The notes under the pieces are model-generated. The model was given only the letters and a program-made list of their open reading frames with translations. It had not been told where the DNA came from and made no database searches. The translations under genes were made by a program, and so were the position numbers. 64,000 nucleotides of DNA, taken from assembly GCA_964036315.1 (NCBI GenBank), contig OZ038517.1, forward strand, positions 54,836,788 to 54,900,787, read 5' to 3'. Positions 26,103 to 37,545 of this stretch are shown here, one piece after another. The stretch's first letter is position 1, and each line of letters begins with the position of its first letter. Source of the stretch: Acanthosepion esculentum (Eukaryota; Mollusca; Cephalopoda; Sepiida; Sepiidae).

Positions 26103-27061
26103 TGCTTCATCTAATAAGAATAAAATTCAAGATAATATTACTACTAATACTACTAATGTAATAAAAAGCAATTGAAATTAAGATGAAAGAAATCCTAGTC
26201 GAAAATGAATAATGGCTGACAATGCTTCATCTAATAAGAATAAAATTCAAGATAATATTACTACTAATACTACTAATGTAATAAAAAGCAATTGAAATTA
26301 AGATGAAAGAAATCCTAGTGAAAAATGAATAATGGCTGACAATGCTTCATCTAACAAGAATAAAATTCAAGATAATATTACTACTAATACTACTAATGGA
26401 ATAAAAAGCAATTGAAATTAAGAAGAAAGAAATCCTAGTCAAAAATGAATAATGGCTGACAATGCTTCATCTAATAAGAATAAAATTCAAGATAATATTA
26501 CTACTAATACTACTAATGTAATAAAAAGCAATTGAAATTAAGATGAAAGAAATCCTAGTCAAAAATGAATAATGGCTGACAATGCTTCATCTAATAAGAA
26601 TAAAATTCAAGATAATATTACTACTAATACTACTAATGGAATAAAAAGCAATTGAAATTAAGATGAAAGAAATCCTAGTCAAAAATGAATAATGGCTGAC
26701 AAGGCTTCATCTAATAAGAATAAAATACAAGATAATATTACTACTAATACTACTAATGGAATAAAAAGCAATTGAAATTAAGATGAAAGAAACCTAGTGA
26801 AAAATGAATAATGGCTGACAAGGCTTCATCTAATAAGAATAAAATTCAAGATAATATTACTACTAATACTACTAATGTAATAAAAAGCAATTGAAATTAA
26901 GATGAAAGAAATCCTAGTGAAAAATGAATAATGGCTGACAATGCTTCATCTAACAAGAATACAATTCAAGATAATATTACTACTAATACTACTAATGGAA
27001 TAAAAAGCAATTGAAATTAAGATGAAAGAAATCCTAGTCAAAAATGAATAATGGTTGACAA

Positions 27062-28501
27062 TGCTTCATCTAATAAGAATAAAATTCAAGATAATATTAC
27101 TACTAATACTACTAATATAATAAAAAGCAATTGAAATTACGATGAAAGAAATCCTAGTCAAAAATGAATAATGGCTGACAATGCTTCATCTAATAAGAAT
27201 AAAATTCAAGATAATATTACTACTAATACTACTAATGGAATAAAAAGCAATTGAAATTAAGATGAAAGAAATCCTAGTCAAAAATGAATAATGGCTGACA
27301 ATGCTTCATCTAATAAGAATAAAATTCAAGATAATATTACTACTAATACTACTAATGGAATAAAAAGCAATTGAAATTAAGATGAAAGAAATCCTAGTCA
27401 AAAATGAATAATGATTGACAATGCTTCATCTAATAAGAATAAAATTCAAGATAATATTACTACTAATACTACTAATGTAATAAAAAGCAATTGAAATTAA
27501 GATGAAAGAAATCCTAGTCAAAAATGAATAATGGCTGACAATGCTTCATCTAATAAGAATAAAATTCAAGATAATATTACTACTAATACCACTAATGGAA
27601 TAAAAAGCAATTGAAATTAAGATGAAAGAAATCCTAGTCAAAAATGAATAATGGCTGACAATGCTTCATCTAATAAGAATAAAATTCAAGATAATGTTAC
27701 TACTAATACTACTAATGGAATAAAAAGCAATTGAAATTAAGATGAAAGAAATCCTAGTCAAAAATGAATAATGGCTGACAATGCTTCATCTAATAAGAAT
27801 AAAATTCAAGATAATATTACTACTAATACTACTAATGGAATAAAAAGCAATTGAAATTAAGATGAAAGAAATCCTAGTCAAAAATGAATAATGGTTGACA
27901 ATGCTTCATCTAATAAGAATAAAATTCAAGATAATATTACTACTAATACTACTAATATAATAAAAAGCAATTGAAATTACGATGAAAGAAATCCTAGTCA
28001 AAAATGAATAATGGCTGACAATGCTTCATCTAATAAGAATAAAATTCAAGATAATATTACTACTAATACTACTAATGTAATAAAAAGCTATTGAAATTAA
28101 GATGAAAGAAATCCTAGTCAAAAATGAATAATGGCTGACAATGCTTCATCTAATAAGAATAAAATTCAAGATAATATTACTACTAATACTACTAATGGAA
28201 TAAAAAGCAATTGAAATTAAGATGAAAGAAATCCTAGTCAAAAATGAATAATGGCTGACAATGCTTCATCTAATAAGAATAAAATTCAAGATAATATTAC
28301 TACTAATACTACTAATGTAATAAAAAGCAATTGAAATTAAGATGAAAGAAATCCTAGTCAAAAGTGAATAATGGCTGACAATGCTTCATCTAATAAGAAT
28401 AAAATTCAAGATAATATTACTACTAATACTACAAATGTAATAAAAAGCAATTGAAATTAAGATGAAAGAAATCCTAGTCAAAAATGAATAATGGCTGACA
28501 A
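27062..28501. repeat. Higher-order block B, copy 2 (12 monomers, 1,440 bp)
   Basis: It repeats 24663-26102 and appears identical by eye. Right after it the last two monomers (AAAAGTGAA then ACAAATG) are duplicated again at 28502-28741, a local two-monomer duplication not present after copy 1. Confidence 0.85.
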
Positions 28502-30290
28502 TGCTTCATCTAATAAGAATAAAATTCAAGATAATATTACTACTAATACTACTAATGTAATAAAAAGCAATTGAAATTAAGATGAAAGAAATCCTAGTCA
28601 AAAGTGAATAATGGCTGACAATGCTTCATCTAATAAGAATAAAATTCAAGATAATATTACTACTAATACTACAAATGTAATAAAAAGCAATTGAAATTAA
28701 GATGAAAGAAATCCTAGTCAAAAATGAATAATGGCTGACAATGCTTCATCTAATAAGAATAAAATTCAAGATAATATTACTACTAATACTACTAATGTAA
28801 TAAAAAGCAATTGAAATTAAGATGAAAGAAATCCTAGTCAAAAATGAATAATGGCTGACAATGCTTCATCTAATAAGAATAAAATTCAAGATAATATTAC
28901 TACTAATACTACCAATGGAATAAAAAGCAGTTGAAATTAAGATGAAAGAAATCCTAGTCAAAAATGAATAATGGCTGACAAGGCTTCATCTAATAAGAAT
29001 AAAATACAAGATAATATTACTACTAATACTACTAATGGAATAAAAAGCAATTGAAATTAAGATGAAAGAAATCCTAGTGAAAAATGAATAATGGCTGACA
29101 AGGCTTCATCTAATAAGAATAAAATTCAAGATAATATTACTACTAATACTACTAATGGAATAAAAAGCAATTGAAATTAAGATGAAAGAAATCCTAGTCA
29201 AAAATGAATAATGGCTGACGATGCTTCATCTAATAAGAATAAAATTCAAGATAATATTACTACTAATACTACTAATGGAATAAAAAGCAATTGAAATTAA
29301 GATGAAAGAAATCCTAGTCAAAAATGAATAATGGCTGACAATGCTTCATCTAATAAGAATAAAATTCAAGATAATATTACTACTAATACTACTAATGCAA
29401 TAAAAAGCAATTGAAATTAAGATGAAAGAAATCCTAGTGAAAAATGAATAATGGCTGACAATGCTTCATCTAACAAGAATAAAATTCAAGATAATATTAC
29501 TACTAATACTACTAATGGAATAAAAAGCAATTGAAATTAAGAAGAAAGAAATCCTAGTCAAAAATGAATAATGGCTGACAATGCTTCATCTAATAAGAAT
29601 AAAATTCAAGATAATATTACTACTAATACTACTAATGGAATAAAAAGCATTTGAAATTAAGATGAAAGAAATCCTAGTCAAAAATGAATAATGGCTGACG
29701 ATGCTTCATCTAATAAGAATAGAATTCAAGATAATATTACTACTAATACTACTAATGGAATAAAAAGCATTTGAAATTAAGATGAAAGAAATCCTAGTCA
29801 AAAATGAATAATGGCTGACGATGCTTCATCTAATAAGAATAAAATTCAAGATAATATTACTACTAATACTACTAATGGAATAAAAAGCAATTGAAATTAA
29901 GATGAAAGAAATCCTAGTCAAAAATGAATAATGGCTGACGATGCTTCATCTAATAAGAATAAAATTCAAGATAATATTACTACTAATACTACTAATGGAA
30001 TAAAAAGCAATTGAAATTAAGATGAAAGAAATCCTAGTCAAAAATGAATAATGGCTGACGATGCTTCATCTAATAAGAATAAAATTCAAGATAATATTAC
30101 TACTAATACTACTAATGGAATAAAAAGCAATTGAAATTAAGATGAAAGAAATCCTAGTCAAAAATGAATAATGGCTGACAATGCTTCATCTAATAAGAAT
30201 AAAATTCAAGATAATATTACTACTAATACTACTAATAGAATAAAAAGCAATTGAAATTAAGATGAAAGAAATCCTAGTGAAAAATGAATA

Positions 30291-30560
30291 ATGGCTGACA
30301 AGGCTTCATCTAATAAGAATAAAATTCAAGATAATATTACTACAATACATATTCTAATTGTAAATAAAGATTTTAAGATTAAAATTTACAAAAAAATTAC
30401 AACATTCGACAATATGCCATCAACTTTGTTTTATATCAAACCTTTACTATTTATATCTATAGTTTTTGAATTAGTCCAGGAACCCATACTCTTTGTCCCT
30501 GTCAAAATTTACCAACCAGATACTTCAATTTTGTATATAAGTCTCCCCATACACACTTGA
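30291..30560 (+). CDS. Array-edge open frame, 89 codons, probably chance
   Basis: The frame starts at the ATG of the last satellite monomers (MADKASSNKNKIQDNITT) and leaves the array at 30343 into unique sequence, giving 89 codons to a TGA at 30558. The C-terminal 70 residues are hydrophobic-rich (for example FYIKPLLFISIVFELV) and match no family I know. It exists because the array breaks before the monomer's own stop codon. It may be untranslated. Confidence 0.12.
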   Translation: MADKASSNKNKIQDNITTIHILIVNKDFKIKIYKKITTFDNMPSTLFYIKPLLFISIVFELVQEPILFVPVKIYQPDTSILYISLPIHT

Positions 30561-30679
30561 TATTACAGTACAATGTAATTAGGCAAGGTACAATACTGGT
30601 TGTGTAGGGCTTTACGAGTTTATAACTAGTTCAAAGATTTAATTTCAGGATCTTACGTTTTCCTAATTGCTAGTTTGGT
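30561..30679. other. Unique AT-rich spacer
   Basis: A short stretch between the array-edge frame and the TATTGATTGG minisatellite. Nothing is recognised. Confidence 0.4.
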
Positions 30680-31113
30680 TCGAATTTGGATTTTATTGAT
30701 CGGTGTTGGTATTGATTGGTCTATAGGTATTTATTGATATTAGATTAAGATTGATATTTGTATTGATTGGTCCATAAGTATTGATTAAGATTCGATTAAG
30801 ATTGGTATTGGCATTGATAGCGATTGTTCGATTGATAGCGATTATATTTGATTGGTATTGTTATTGTTAGGTTTATAGGTATTGATTAAGATTATACGTG
30901 ATTGCTATTTGTATTAATTGTCCTATAGTTACTGATTGAGACTATATTTGATTGGTATTGATTGGCCTATAGGTATTGATTGAGATTTTATTCGATTGGT
31001 ACGGGTATTGATAGGTCTATATATATTGATTGAGTTTATATTTGATTGGTATTGAGATTGATTGGTGTATAAGTATTGACTGAGTTTATATCTGATTGAT
31101 ATTTATAGGTCTA
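30680..31113. repeat. TATTGATTGG minisatellite, left part
   Basis: A degenerate tandem repeat of roughly 50-60 bp units built from GATTGGTATTGATTGG, CTATAGGTATTGATT and GAGATTATATTT. It is interrupted at 31113/31114 by the Helitron and resumes at 34623. The left and right parts together form one array of about 1.9 kb. Confidence 0.9.
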
Positions 31114-31411
31114 CTAGCAGTAAAGCCCGGCGTTGCTCGGGGTTTTATGTAGTTAAATTGCTTTGGGATTTGAATTATTGAACTTACATACGTATCCACA
31201 GTTGTTGAGGTCACTGATAGGCCGGGAATCTCACTGGTAGCAAAATCAATGAGCTCAAGGGCAACCAGTTGCAATAGGTGACTGCTGTGTTGCTGCTCCG
31301 TGCTTACCCGAAGACTTCCACCCGTTCATAATCGATCAAGGTTTTTAATTCTGGCAATGTAAAATATTGGTTGCGATTTCACAGTAGGATTCGCCCCTTT
31401 ACCTATTAAGT

Positions 31412-33283
31412 TCAAAGTTTTCCCAATTTTACTCGGATTACACGGTCGGTAATGTTATGTCTGTGAGTGTAATCCTGTTCGCGTAGGAGTTCACGCGTTA
31501 TTTCAACCCATTTGGGGTTGCAGGTAAACGTTATAAATAAGTCTGACCGCCCATATTGCCTAACATATGTCAAAGCGTGCTGCGTGCGTTCAAGCATGTA
31601 ACGCCCCCCCGCCCCCAGTGTAGGTAGAGGGCAGAATGCACAGCTTCCCTAGGTCGCGGGGATTGACTTCATTTCGAAGGCTGTCACGTAAGCGTACGCA
31701 GGAGTCTGAGCGCAGCTGTTTCTGATGCTTCCGTATAAAACAAAGCCTCTCCGATTCCATCTTAGCGGCTATGTCAACCGCAATCTGGTGGAAAAGCTCT
31801 TTGCATCTATGAAGCAGGTTGAAGTCGCCATCCCTAACCATGAAACGGTATGAATAGAAGGCATTGCACGATAAGGCTTTGGAAGACGTTGTAGGTTGGC
31901 CACCCGGAGTATAAGGGTGAATGCCGAAGTGGTAGCCATCGTCACCATAAGGGAAAAGTAAAGGGTACTGCAATGCGTCATATGATCGATGGGTGTCTGA
32001 AATCCTGCGAAGAGCGCCGCCTCTTGATTTGAGGACAAAATATCGCGAGTGCGGTTTTGCTCCCCATGTATAATAGCGGCCATTTCGTTGCACGCAGGAG
32101 CATTGTAGCGGCGTTTGTCGGTGTCAGTTACAATGCTGAAGGAAGGAAAGGGAGCATTTTCCAAAGTATATTTGAAACTGAGAACGTAGCTGTTAAAAAT
32201 TATACCAATCTGGGTCTCGGCCTGTAGGTTGTAGTCTGCAATAAAGTATAGTTGAAGGAATTTAGGCGTAGAGGTCTCCTCGGGCAGCAGAGACCCAAAT
32301 CGGTGGTATACCTGCCCCTCTACTTTGAAAGTGGTCATTCAACCCTCTTCTCGAAACACCTGAGCCCCAAATGAGGTCATTTGAAAGGAATTGTTTTATT
32401 GCCTAATTGTTTAAGGAAGTGGTTAGAGTCGGGATGGGAGCTGGCTATTAGTCCCCTCAACGGGGTAGATGGTTCATGCAGAGGTGGCAGTCGAACTTTG
32501 CCGGAGGAGCAGCACAGACCGGCAGGCTCCCCGGCTTGGCGAGTTTGAGATAAGCGCACAGCGGCCATGTTTGTAGTAGCCCTTGAAAGTCTGTTTGCCC
32601 TTGTCTGAAGGCCCTCGGAGTTTCTGGCAGCAGAAGTCGCTGCAGCGTTGCGAGCATTGCAGGTTGATCGCTGCAGCTATGTCTCGGACTCCCTCGACTT
32701 AGCTGTTGCAGCAGCGTCCCTGGATTGACGGGCGCGCCTGCGGTCAAATGTTTCAGCTGCCCTCGACCTGGCAGTGGTGGCAGCATTCCTATCATTTCGA
32801 ACAGACCTACGGAACAGTCTCAGCAGCCCTAGCAGTCGCTGTTGCAACAGCATCCCTGTATTGACGGGCGCGCCTGCGGTTAAGTGTCTCTATTGCCCTT
32901 GATTTCGCAGTGGCAGCAGCCTTTCTTACGTTACGAAGAAGCCTTTGATGATGCGTCTCGGAAGCCCGAGATGCAGAGGCGGTTGCTTCAGCCTGTGCGT
33001 TCATTCTCGACCGTTGTGTATTCTTGAGCCTTGATCGCAACGAAGCCCTGTAGGCAGCTTTCCCAGACAAGCAGGTGGCACGCTCCTCTTGTGACTGCGA
33101 TGCCTGCGTGAGGGCGCTGCGTTGAACGACCTGTGATAGTCGCATTGTAGTCTGTTCCTGGGACTCGCGGGGCCTTCTTGCCCTCATAGCAGATACTCTT
33201 GCAGACCGAAGGCTAAGACGTACCCTCCTTTTTGGCGGCATGGGGAAAATTGATGCTAGTAGTGGTTGATTAGGGTTGCTCAA
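31412..33283 (-). pseudogene. Helitron Rep/helicase protein, N-terminal remnant
   Basis: Minus-strand pieces in order: an Arg/Ala-rich N-terminus (33283-32807, MSNPNQPLLASIFPMPPKRR), then CCSSGKVRLPPL and EPSTPLRGLI (about 32510-32450). Next come FKVEGQVYHRFGSLLP and PKFLQLYFIADYN (32338-32220), YDALQYPLLFPYGDDGYHF (about 31990-31925), IAAKMESERLCFIRKHQ (about 31775) and DLFITFTCNPKWVEI (about 31540-31495). These are landmarks of the Helitron-like N domain up to the start of the Rep region. At least four frame changes separate them. The HUH motif, the two-tyrosine site and the whole Pif1 helicase are missing. The short frame 31274-31086 lies in the element's 3' non-coding part. Confidence 0.88.
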
Positions 33284-33849
33284 TTTCAGGAGTACAAAGT
33301 CTAACTTAGTATCGCAAAGCGTAAGCCAGAATCGGGAAGGCAGGTATTTAAGTAAAACAGCTGAATAAATTGTTTATGGTAGTTGGAAAAATGTAGTTAA
33401 ACAGACAAACGGAAAACAAAAACGTAAGAAACAACTTGCGGTAGGAGAAATGATCAGTTGAAGGAGCCTATCGTATCAACCGGATGGCGGCGTAACAGGA
33501 GCAGAAATGAGACCTTCGTCCCACAGCTGGGCACAGCAGGTTCAAATGCAAAGTATTACTGGCCAATCGGTTGTGCCAATCAGCCAGCGTCCTAGGGTCT
33601 CGAACACCAATCAGCGACCGCGTACTGCACTCAGCCAATGAGATATCGCTATGTGAAGCATGGTCACGCGTGTGTGAATAACAATCAGCTGTAGAGTCTG
33701 TAGTGTTGACGTTTGATTGGTGTATTCGCAAATTCCGATGAAGACATGATTGTATCGACTTCCCTCAGGTATTAGTTGGTCACAAAGGAGCTCACAGGGC
33801 GAAAGCTTTTAATTGTCATGACTAAAGCCGATAAAGTTAAACAAAATCC

Positions 33850-34460
33850 CAAGTGAGTTGCGAAAAACATCGCCAAATTCAGGTAAACTCGATTTGAATG
33901 GGAAGTCAAAAGATTTTTATCCGATAATTGAAACTGAGTAATTGATATCGATATTGAAAATGAATGTCAGAACCTCATAACTGTTGATAAAAACAATGCT
34001 CAACGTAATTTTGGTGGAAATTCTTCGCCATTTGCGAATAAGATAGCCAAAAATTAGCTTGATTGGATTTGAAAAGTGGCATGATGCTATCGATTTTTTC
34101 CGATAATTGATACCGATATTCAAGAAAAAGGTCAGCAACTAATAACTGTTGATAAAACTAATGATCAACATGATTTTCGTGAAAATTCCTTGCAGTTTGC
34201 GAAAAACAGAGTCAATAATCAGCTACATTGGATTTGAATCGGATGTCCCAAAGTGATCGATTTTATCAATTTTTTCCGATAACTGATATCAATTTTAAAA
34301 AACAAAGAACAGAACCTTAAAACTATAAGTAAGGACATTGCTCAACATGAGTTTAGTGGATATCACTTATAATTTGTGAAAACTATCACTGAAAAACTGA
34401 TTAATTTTTTCGAATCAATATTCAACCCCCTATCGGTTTTATCGATTTTTTCTAAAATCG
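33850..34460. repeat. About 170-bp tandem repeat in Helitron 5' region, 4 copies
   Basis: Landmarks GAAAAACATCGCC (33862), GAATAAGATAGCC (34034), GAAAAACAGAGTC (34201) and GAAAACTATCACTG (34376) head four diverged units. They share TTGGATTTGAA, TATCGATTTTTTCCGATAA, TGATATCGATATT and ACTGTTGATAAAA. Spacings are about 172, 167 and 175 bp. Such subterminal repeats lie between the 5' end and the coding region. Confidence 0.8.
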
Positions 34461-34622
34461 GAGGAACAATCGAAAAATCCGAAGACGTCAATACGAATGC
34501 CGTAAATTTCCGATCTGTGTATGAATTTTCATGCCAATTGGACAAACGGTTTGCTGAGGATGAGGTAACAAGGTGACAAATACACAGATACACAGACACA
34601 CTAACAGAATGCCGTTTATAGA

Positions 34623-36125
34623 TACGTGTTGATATAGATTATATTTATTGGTATAGATTGCCCTATAGGTATTGATTGAGTTTGCATTTGAAGAGTATTA
34701 GTATTGAAAGGGCTATAGTTATCGATTGCGATTATATTTTATCGGTATTTGTATTGAATGGTTAATAGGTATTGACTGAGATTATATTTGATTGGTATTG
34801 ATTAGTCTATAGGTATCGATTGAGATTATGTTTGATTGGTATTAATTGGCGTATAGGTATTGATTGTGATTATATTTGATTTGCATTGGTATTGATCGGG
34901 CTAAAGGTATGGATTAGAATTATATTTGATTGGTATTGGAATTGATTTATCTGAAGGTAGAGATTAAAACTATACTTGATTGTTATTGATTCGTGTATGG
35001 GTATTTATTGAGATTTAATTCGATTGGTATCGATATGTCTAGAGGTATTTATTGAGTTTATATGTGATTTGTATTGGTATTGATTGGTCTATGGGTATTG
35101 ACCGAGTTTATATCTGATTGATATATTTAGGTCTATAGGTAGTGATATAGATTATATTTATTGGTATTGATTGCCCTCTAGGCATTGACTGAGTTCGCAT
35201 TTGATTGGTATTGGTATTGATAAGTCTATAGTTATCGACTGAGATTATATTTTATCGGTATTTATATTGATTGGTCAACAGGTATTGATTGAGATTATAT
35301 TTGATTGGTATTAATTTGTATATTGGTATTGACTGAGATTATATTTCATTGGTATTGGTATTGATTGGCGTATAGGTAATTATTAAGATTATATAGGTAT
35401 TGATTAAAATTATATTTGATTGGTATTGATTGGTCTATAGGTATAGTTTGAGATTATATTAGTATTGATTGGGGTATAGGTATTGATTCAGACTGTATCT
35501 GATTGGTATTAGTATTGATAGGCCTATATGTATTGATTGAAATTATACGGGATTGGTATTAGTATTGATTGGTCTATAAGTATTGACTAGCTTATATCTA
35601 ATTGGTATTGATTGTTCTATAGGTATTTATTAAGATTACACCTGGTGTTTGTATTGATTGATATTAAATTTTGTTGGTATTGATAGAAAAGCTATTGATT
35701 GTGATTACATTTGATTGCTAGTGGTATTGATTGGTCTATAGGTATTGATTGAGATTACATGTGATTGTTTTTTGTATTAATTGGCCTGGACGTATTGTTT
35801 GAGATTACATTTGATTGGTATTGATATCCCTATAGGTATTGATTAAGCTTATATTTGATTGGTATTGACATTGATTGGCCTGTACGTGTAGTTTGAGATT
35901 ATATTTGGTTGGTATTGGTATTGATTGGTCTATAGGTAATGACTGAGATTATATCTGACTGGCATATAAGTATTGATTAAGATTATATTTGCTGTTGTTA
36001 TTAATTGAGATTATATTTGATTGTTATTGGCATTGATTGGTGCATATATATATATATTGATTGAAATTGTATTTGATTGGTATTGATTGGTCTATAGGTA
36101 TTGATTGAGATTATATTTGATTTTA
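34623..36125. repeat. TATTGATTGG minisatellite, right part
   Basis: Continuation of 30680-31113. Larger-scale repetition is visible: 35041-35400 parallels the sequence surrounding the Helitron insertion point, which provides the empty-site control. A short TA run lies at 36046-36058. Confidence 0.9.
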
Positions 36126-36479
36126 TAAGCAAATATTGTGTGATTACACTTAAGGTGATAAATAAAACATTAATCACTTTTACTTTTTATTCAACAACTG
36201 AAAAGAATGTATCTAAACTCAAAATAAAATTTAGTTACAACTACGTCTAAAACAATAAAAAAAAACTAATTAATACCAAACAAAATAATGAGCTAATATT
36301 TTCAGGATGAAATTACCCTATTTCCTGTAATGATTGCCAGAAGTAATACATTTGGGAAACCTCAAGGAATTTAAATAAAAGATTATATGAACACAAAAGG
36401 GATCTTTTACAAAACAACACATTAAATGCATTTGTTGCTCACCTTAATGCAGACTAGAAATTGTTAAAACTTAGTTTGG
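36126..36479. other. AT-rich stretch, nothing recognised
   Basis: No gene or repeat is recognised between the minisatellite and the LINE-B fragment. Confidence 0.4.
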
Positions 36480-37545
36480 ATATGCTGCTACACCCGACAT
36501 GCTCACCTGATGTTGCACATTCTGATTATCGCTCATGAGTCGTATTCCTTCATGACGTTGCCGATCATTGATCTCCACAATTTCCCGTCCTTTCTGGGTA
36601 GTTTTGTTTCATTGTTATTCGCGCTAAAACTTGCATTGCCATCGATTTAATGAAACTCGCTAGATAGGTTATGTGTTGTTTTCATCTGTCCCTCCGTCAA
36701 TGAATCAAATTTTCCAAGCCCTTTTCCATCATTACGTGCCCCAGAAATTTCAACTCACTCTTCTTGATGTTAAGTATGTGTTCTTTTTTATTCATTAATT
36801 CTTTGAAACTTTGTTGCTGCTCACGTGTTCGGTGCATAGTATTCTTTGCATGTAGAACCACATTTCTGTTTTAAGCATCGACGTCATTGGCGAGGAGATA
36901 TTCCAGCATTCACTGCCATATACGAAGATGGATATTACGCAACAGTTCAGTACACTTCTCCTGGTTTCTGTTGTTTCAAGTCTCTTTTTCAATGAAGAGA
37001 TTGTCCAGCTTTCAATGCCATATATGAGGACTGACCTCGCGTAACATTTCAGTACTCTTTTCTTTGTGTCTCTTGTTTTTCAATTTTAAGAGATTGTCCC
37101 TCACTAACTGCTGACTGATAACACGTAACATTTCAGTGGTCATTTCTTTGTTTTTGTTGTTTGAAGTCTCTTTTTCAATAATGAAGAGATTGTCCAGCAT
37201 TCACTGCCATATTTTGGGACTGATATTACGTTACAGTTCAGTACTCTTTTCTTTGTTTCTGTTGCTTCAAGTCTCTTCTTCATCTAGAAGGAGATTGTTC
37301 AGCATTCATTGCCATAAAGGAGGATAGATATCACGTAACAATTCTGTACTCTTTACTTTGTTTCTATTGTTTCCAGGCTCTTTTTCAATTATGAGGTGAT
37401 TGTCCAGCATTCGCTGCCATATAGTAGTACAGATATCACGTAACAGTTCAGTACTCTTTTCTTTGTTTCTAACGATTTGTTTCTGTCTCTTAATACTTTG
37501 TTTATCTTTTGGAAAGCATCTTTCGCTATCCCAATGCACTTTCTG
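36480..37545 (-). pseudogene. LINE-B (RTE-like) C-terminal region with tandem expansion
   Basis: On the minus strand the sequence around 36992-36795 reads KKRLETTETRRSVLNCCVIS, then YGSECWNIS and MWFYMQRILCTEHVSSNKV. It ends GKLWRSMIGNVMKEYDS with a TGA near 36533. This is the thumb/C-terminal part of an RTE-like LINE protein (compare YGCETWT...MWCYRRMLRI of the family). Upstream, where the RT palm should lie, there are about five more copies of the KKRLETTET...YGSECW segment instead. No catalytic motif is present. Other LINE-B pieces are at 4425, 45130-46003 and 59285. Confidence 0.75.
36895..37500 (-). repeat. About 35-codon tandem repeat inside LINE-B
   Basis: The motif GAGATTGTCCAGCATTCACT (plus strand) recurs at 36895, 36997, 37090 (degenerate), 37186, 37291 and 37396. 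Spacings are 102, 93, 96, 105 and 105 bp, all divisible by three. Each unit therefore keeps the LINE reading frame, coding about 31-35 residues. Confidence 0.85.

Larger units (their letters stand above)
9967..30343. repeat. 120-bp satellite array, 169 full monomers
   Basis: This array is about 20.3 kb. Monomers start TGCTTCATCTAATAAGAATA and start positions run 10021, 10141 and so on. A 1-bp insertion at about 16446 and another at about 20287, and a 1-bp deletion at about 26792, shift the phase. The left edge is a degenerate half monomer (9967-10020) and the right edge stops mid-monomer at 30343. Most monomers differ from consensus at 0-4 positions. Recurrent variants (GGA or GTA near position 56, GTCAA or GTGAA, GACAA or GACGA, ATACC, TAATGTT, ATTACG) recur in the same order, which gives higher-order repeats. 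No other element interrupts the array. Local function is unknown; a centromeric or heterochromatic role is only a possibility. Confidence 0.98.
31114..34622 (-). mobile_element. Helitron, 3,509 bp, internally deleted, intact ends
   Basis: A rolling-circle transposon on the minus strand. Its 5' end is TCTATAAACGGCATTCTG (from 34622) and its 3' end is CTAG (31117-31114). A short GC hairpin, CCCG-AGCAACGC-CGGG, lies about 12 nt before the 3' end. It sits between A (31113) and T (34623), the canonical A^T insertion of Helitrons, with no target duplication. Removing it restores GGTCTATACGTGTTGATATAG, which matches the paralogous minisatellite segment at about 35130 with three mismatches. Animal autonomous Helitrons are usually about 5-10 kb and encode a HUH Rep plus a Pif1 helicase. 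Here only the N-terminal part of the protein remains, so it is a non-autonomous deletion derivative. Confidence 0.9.

Noticed and set aside
9967..30343. CRISPR-like regular array
   Set aside because: The whole 120-bp unit is repeated with no unique spacers, in a eukaryotic context. It is a satellite, not repeat-spacer structure.
10021..30343. CENP-B box in the satellite monomer
   Set aside because: The monomer has almost no CpG and no TTCG...CGGG pattern, so no CENP-B-like site can be claimed.
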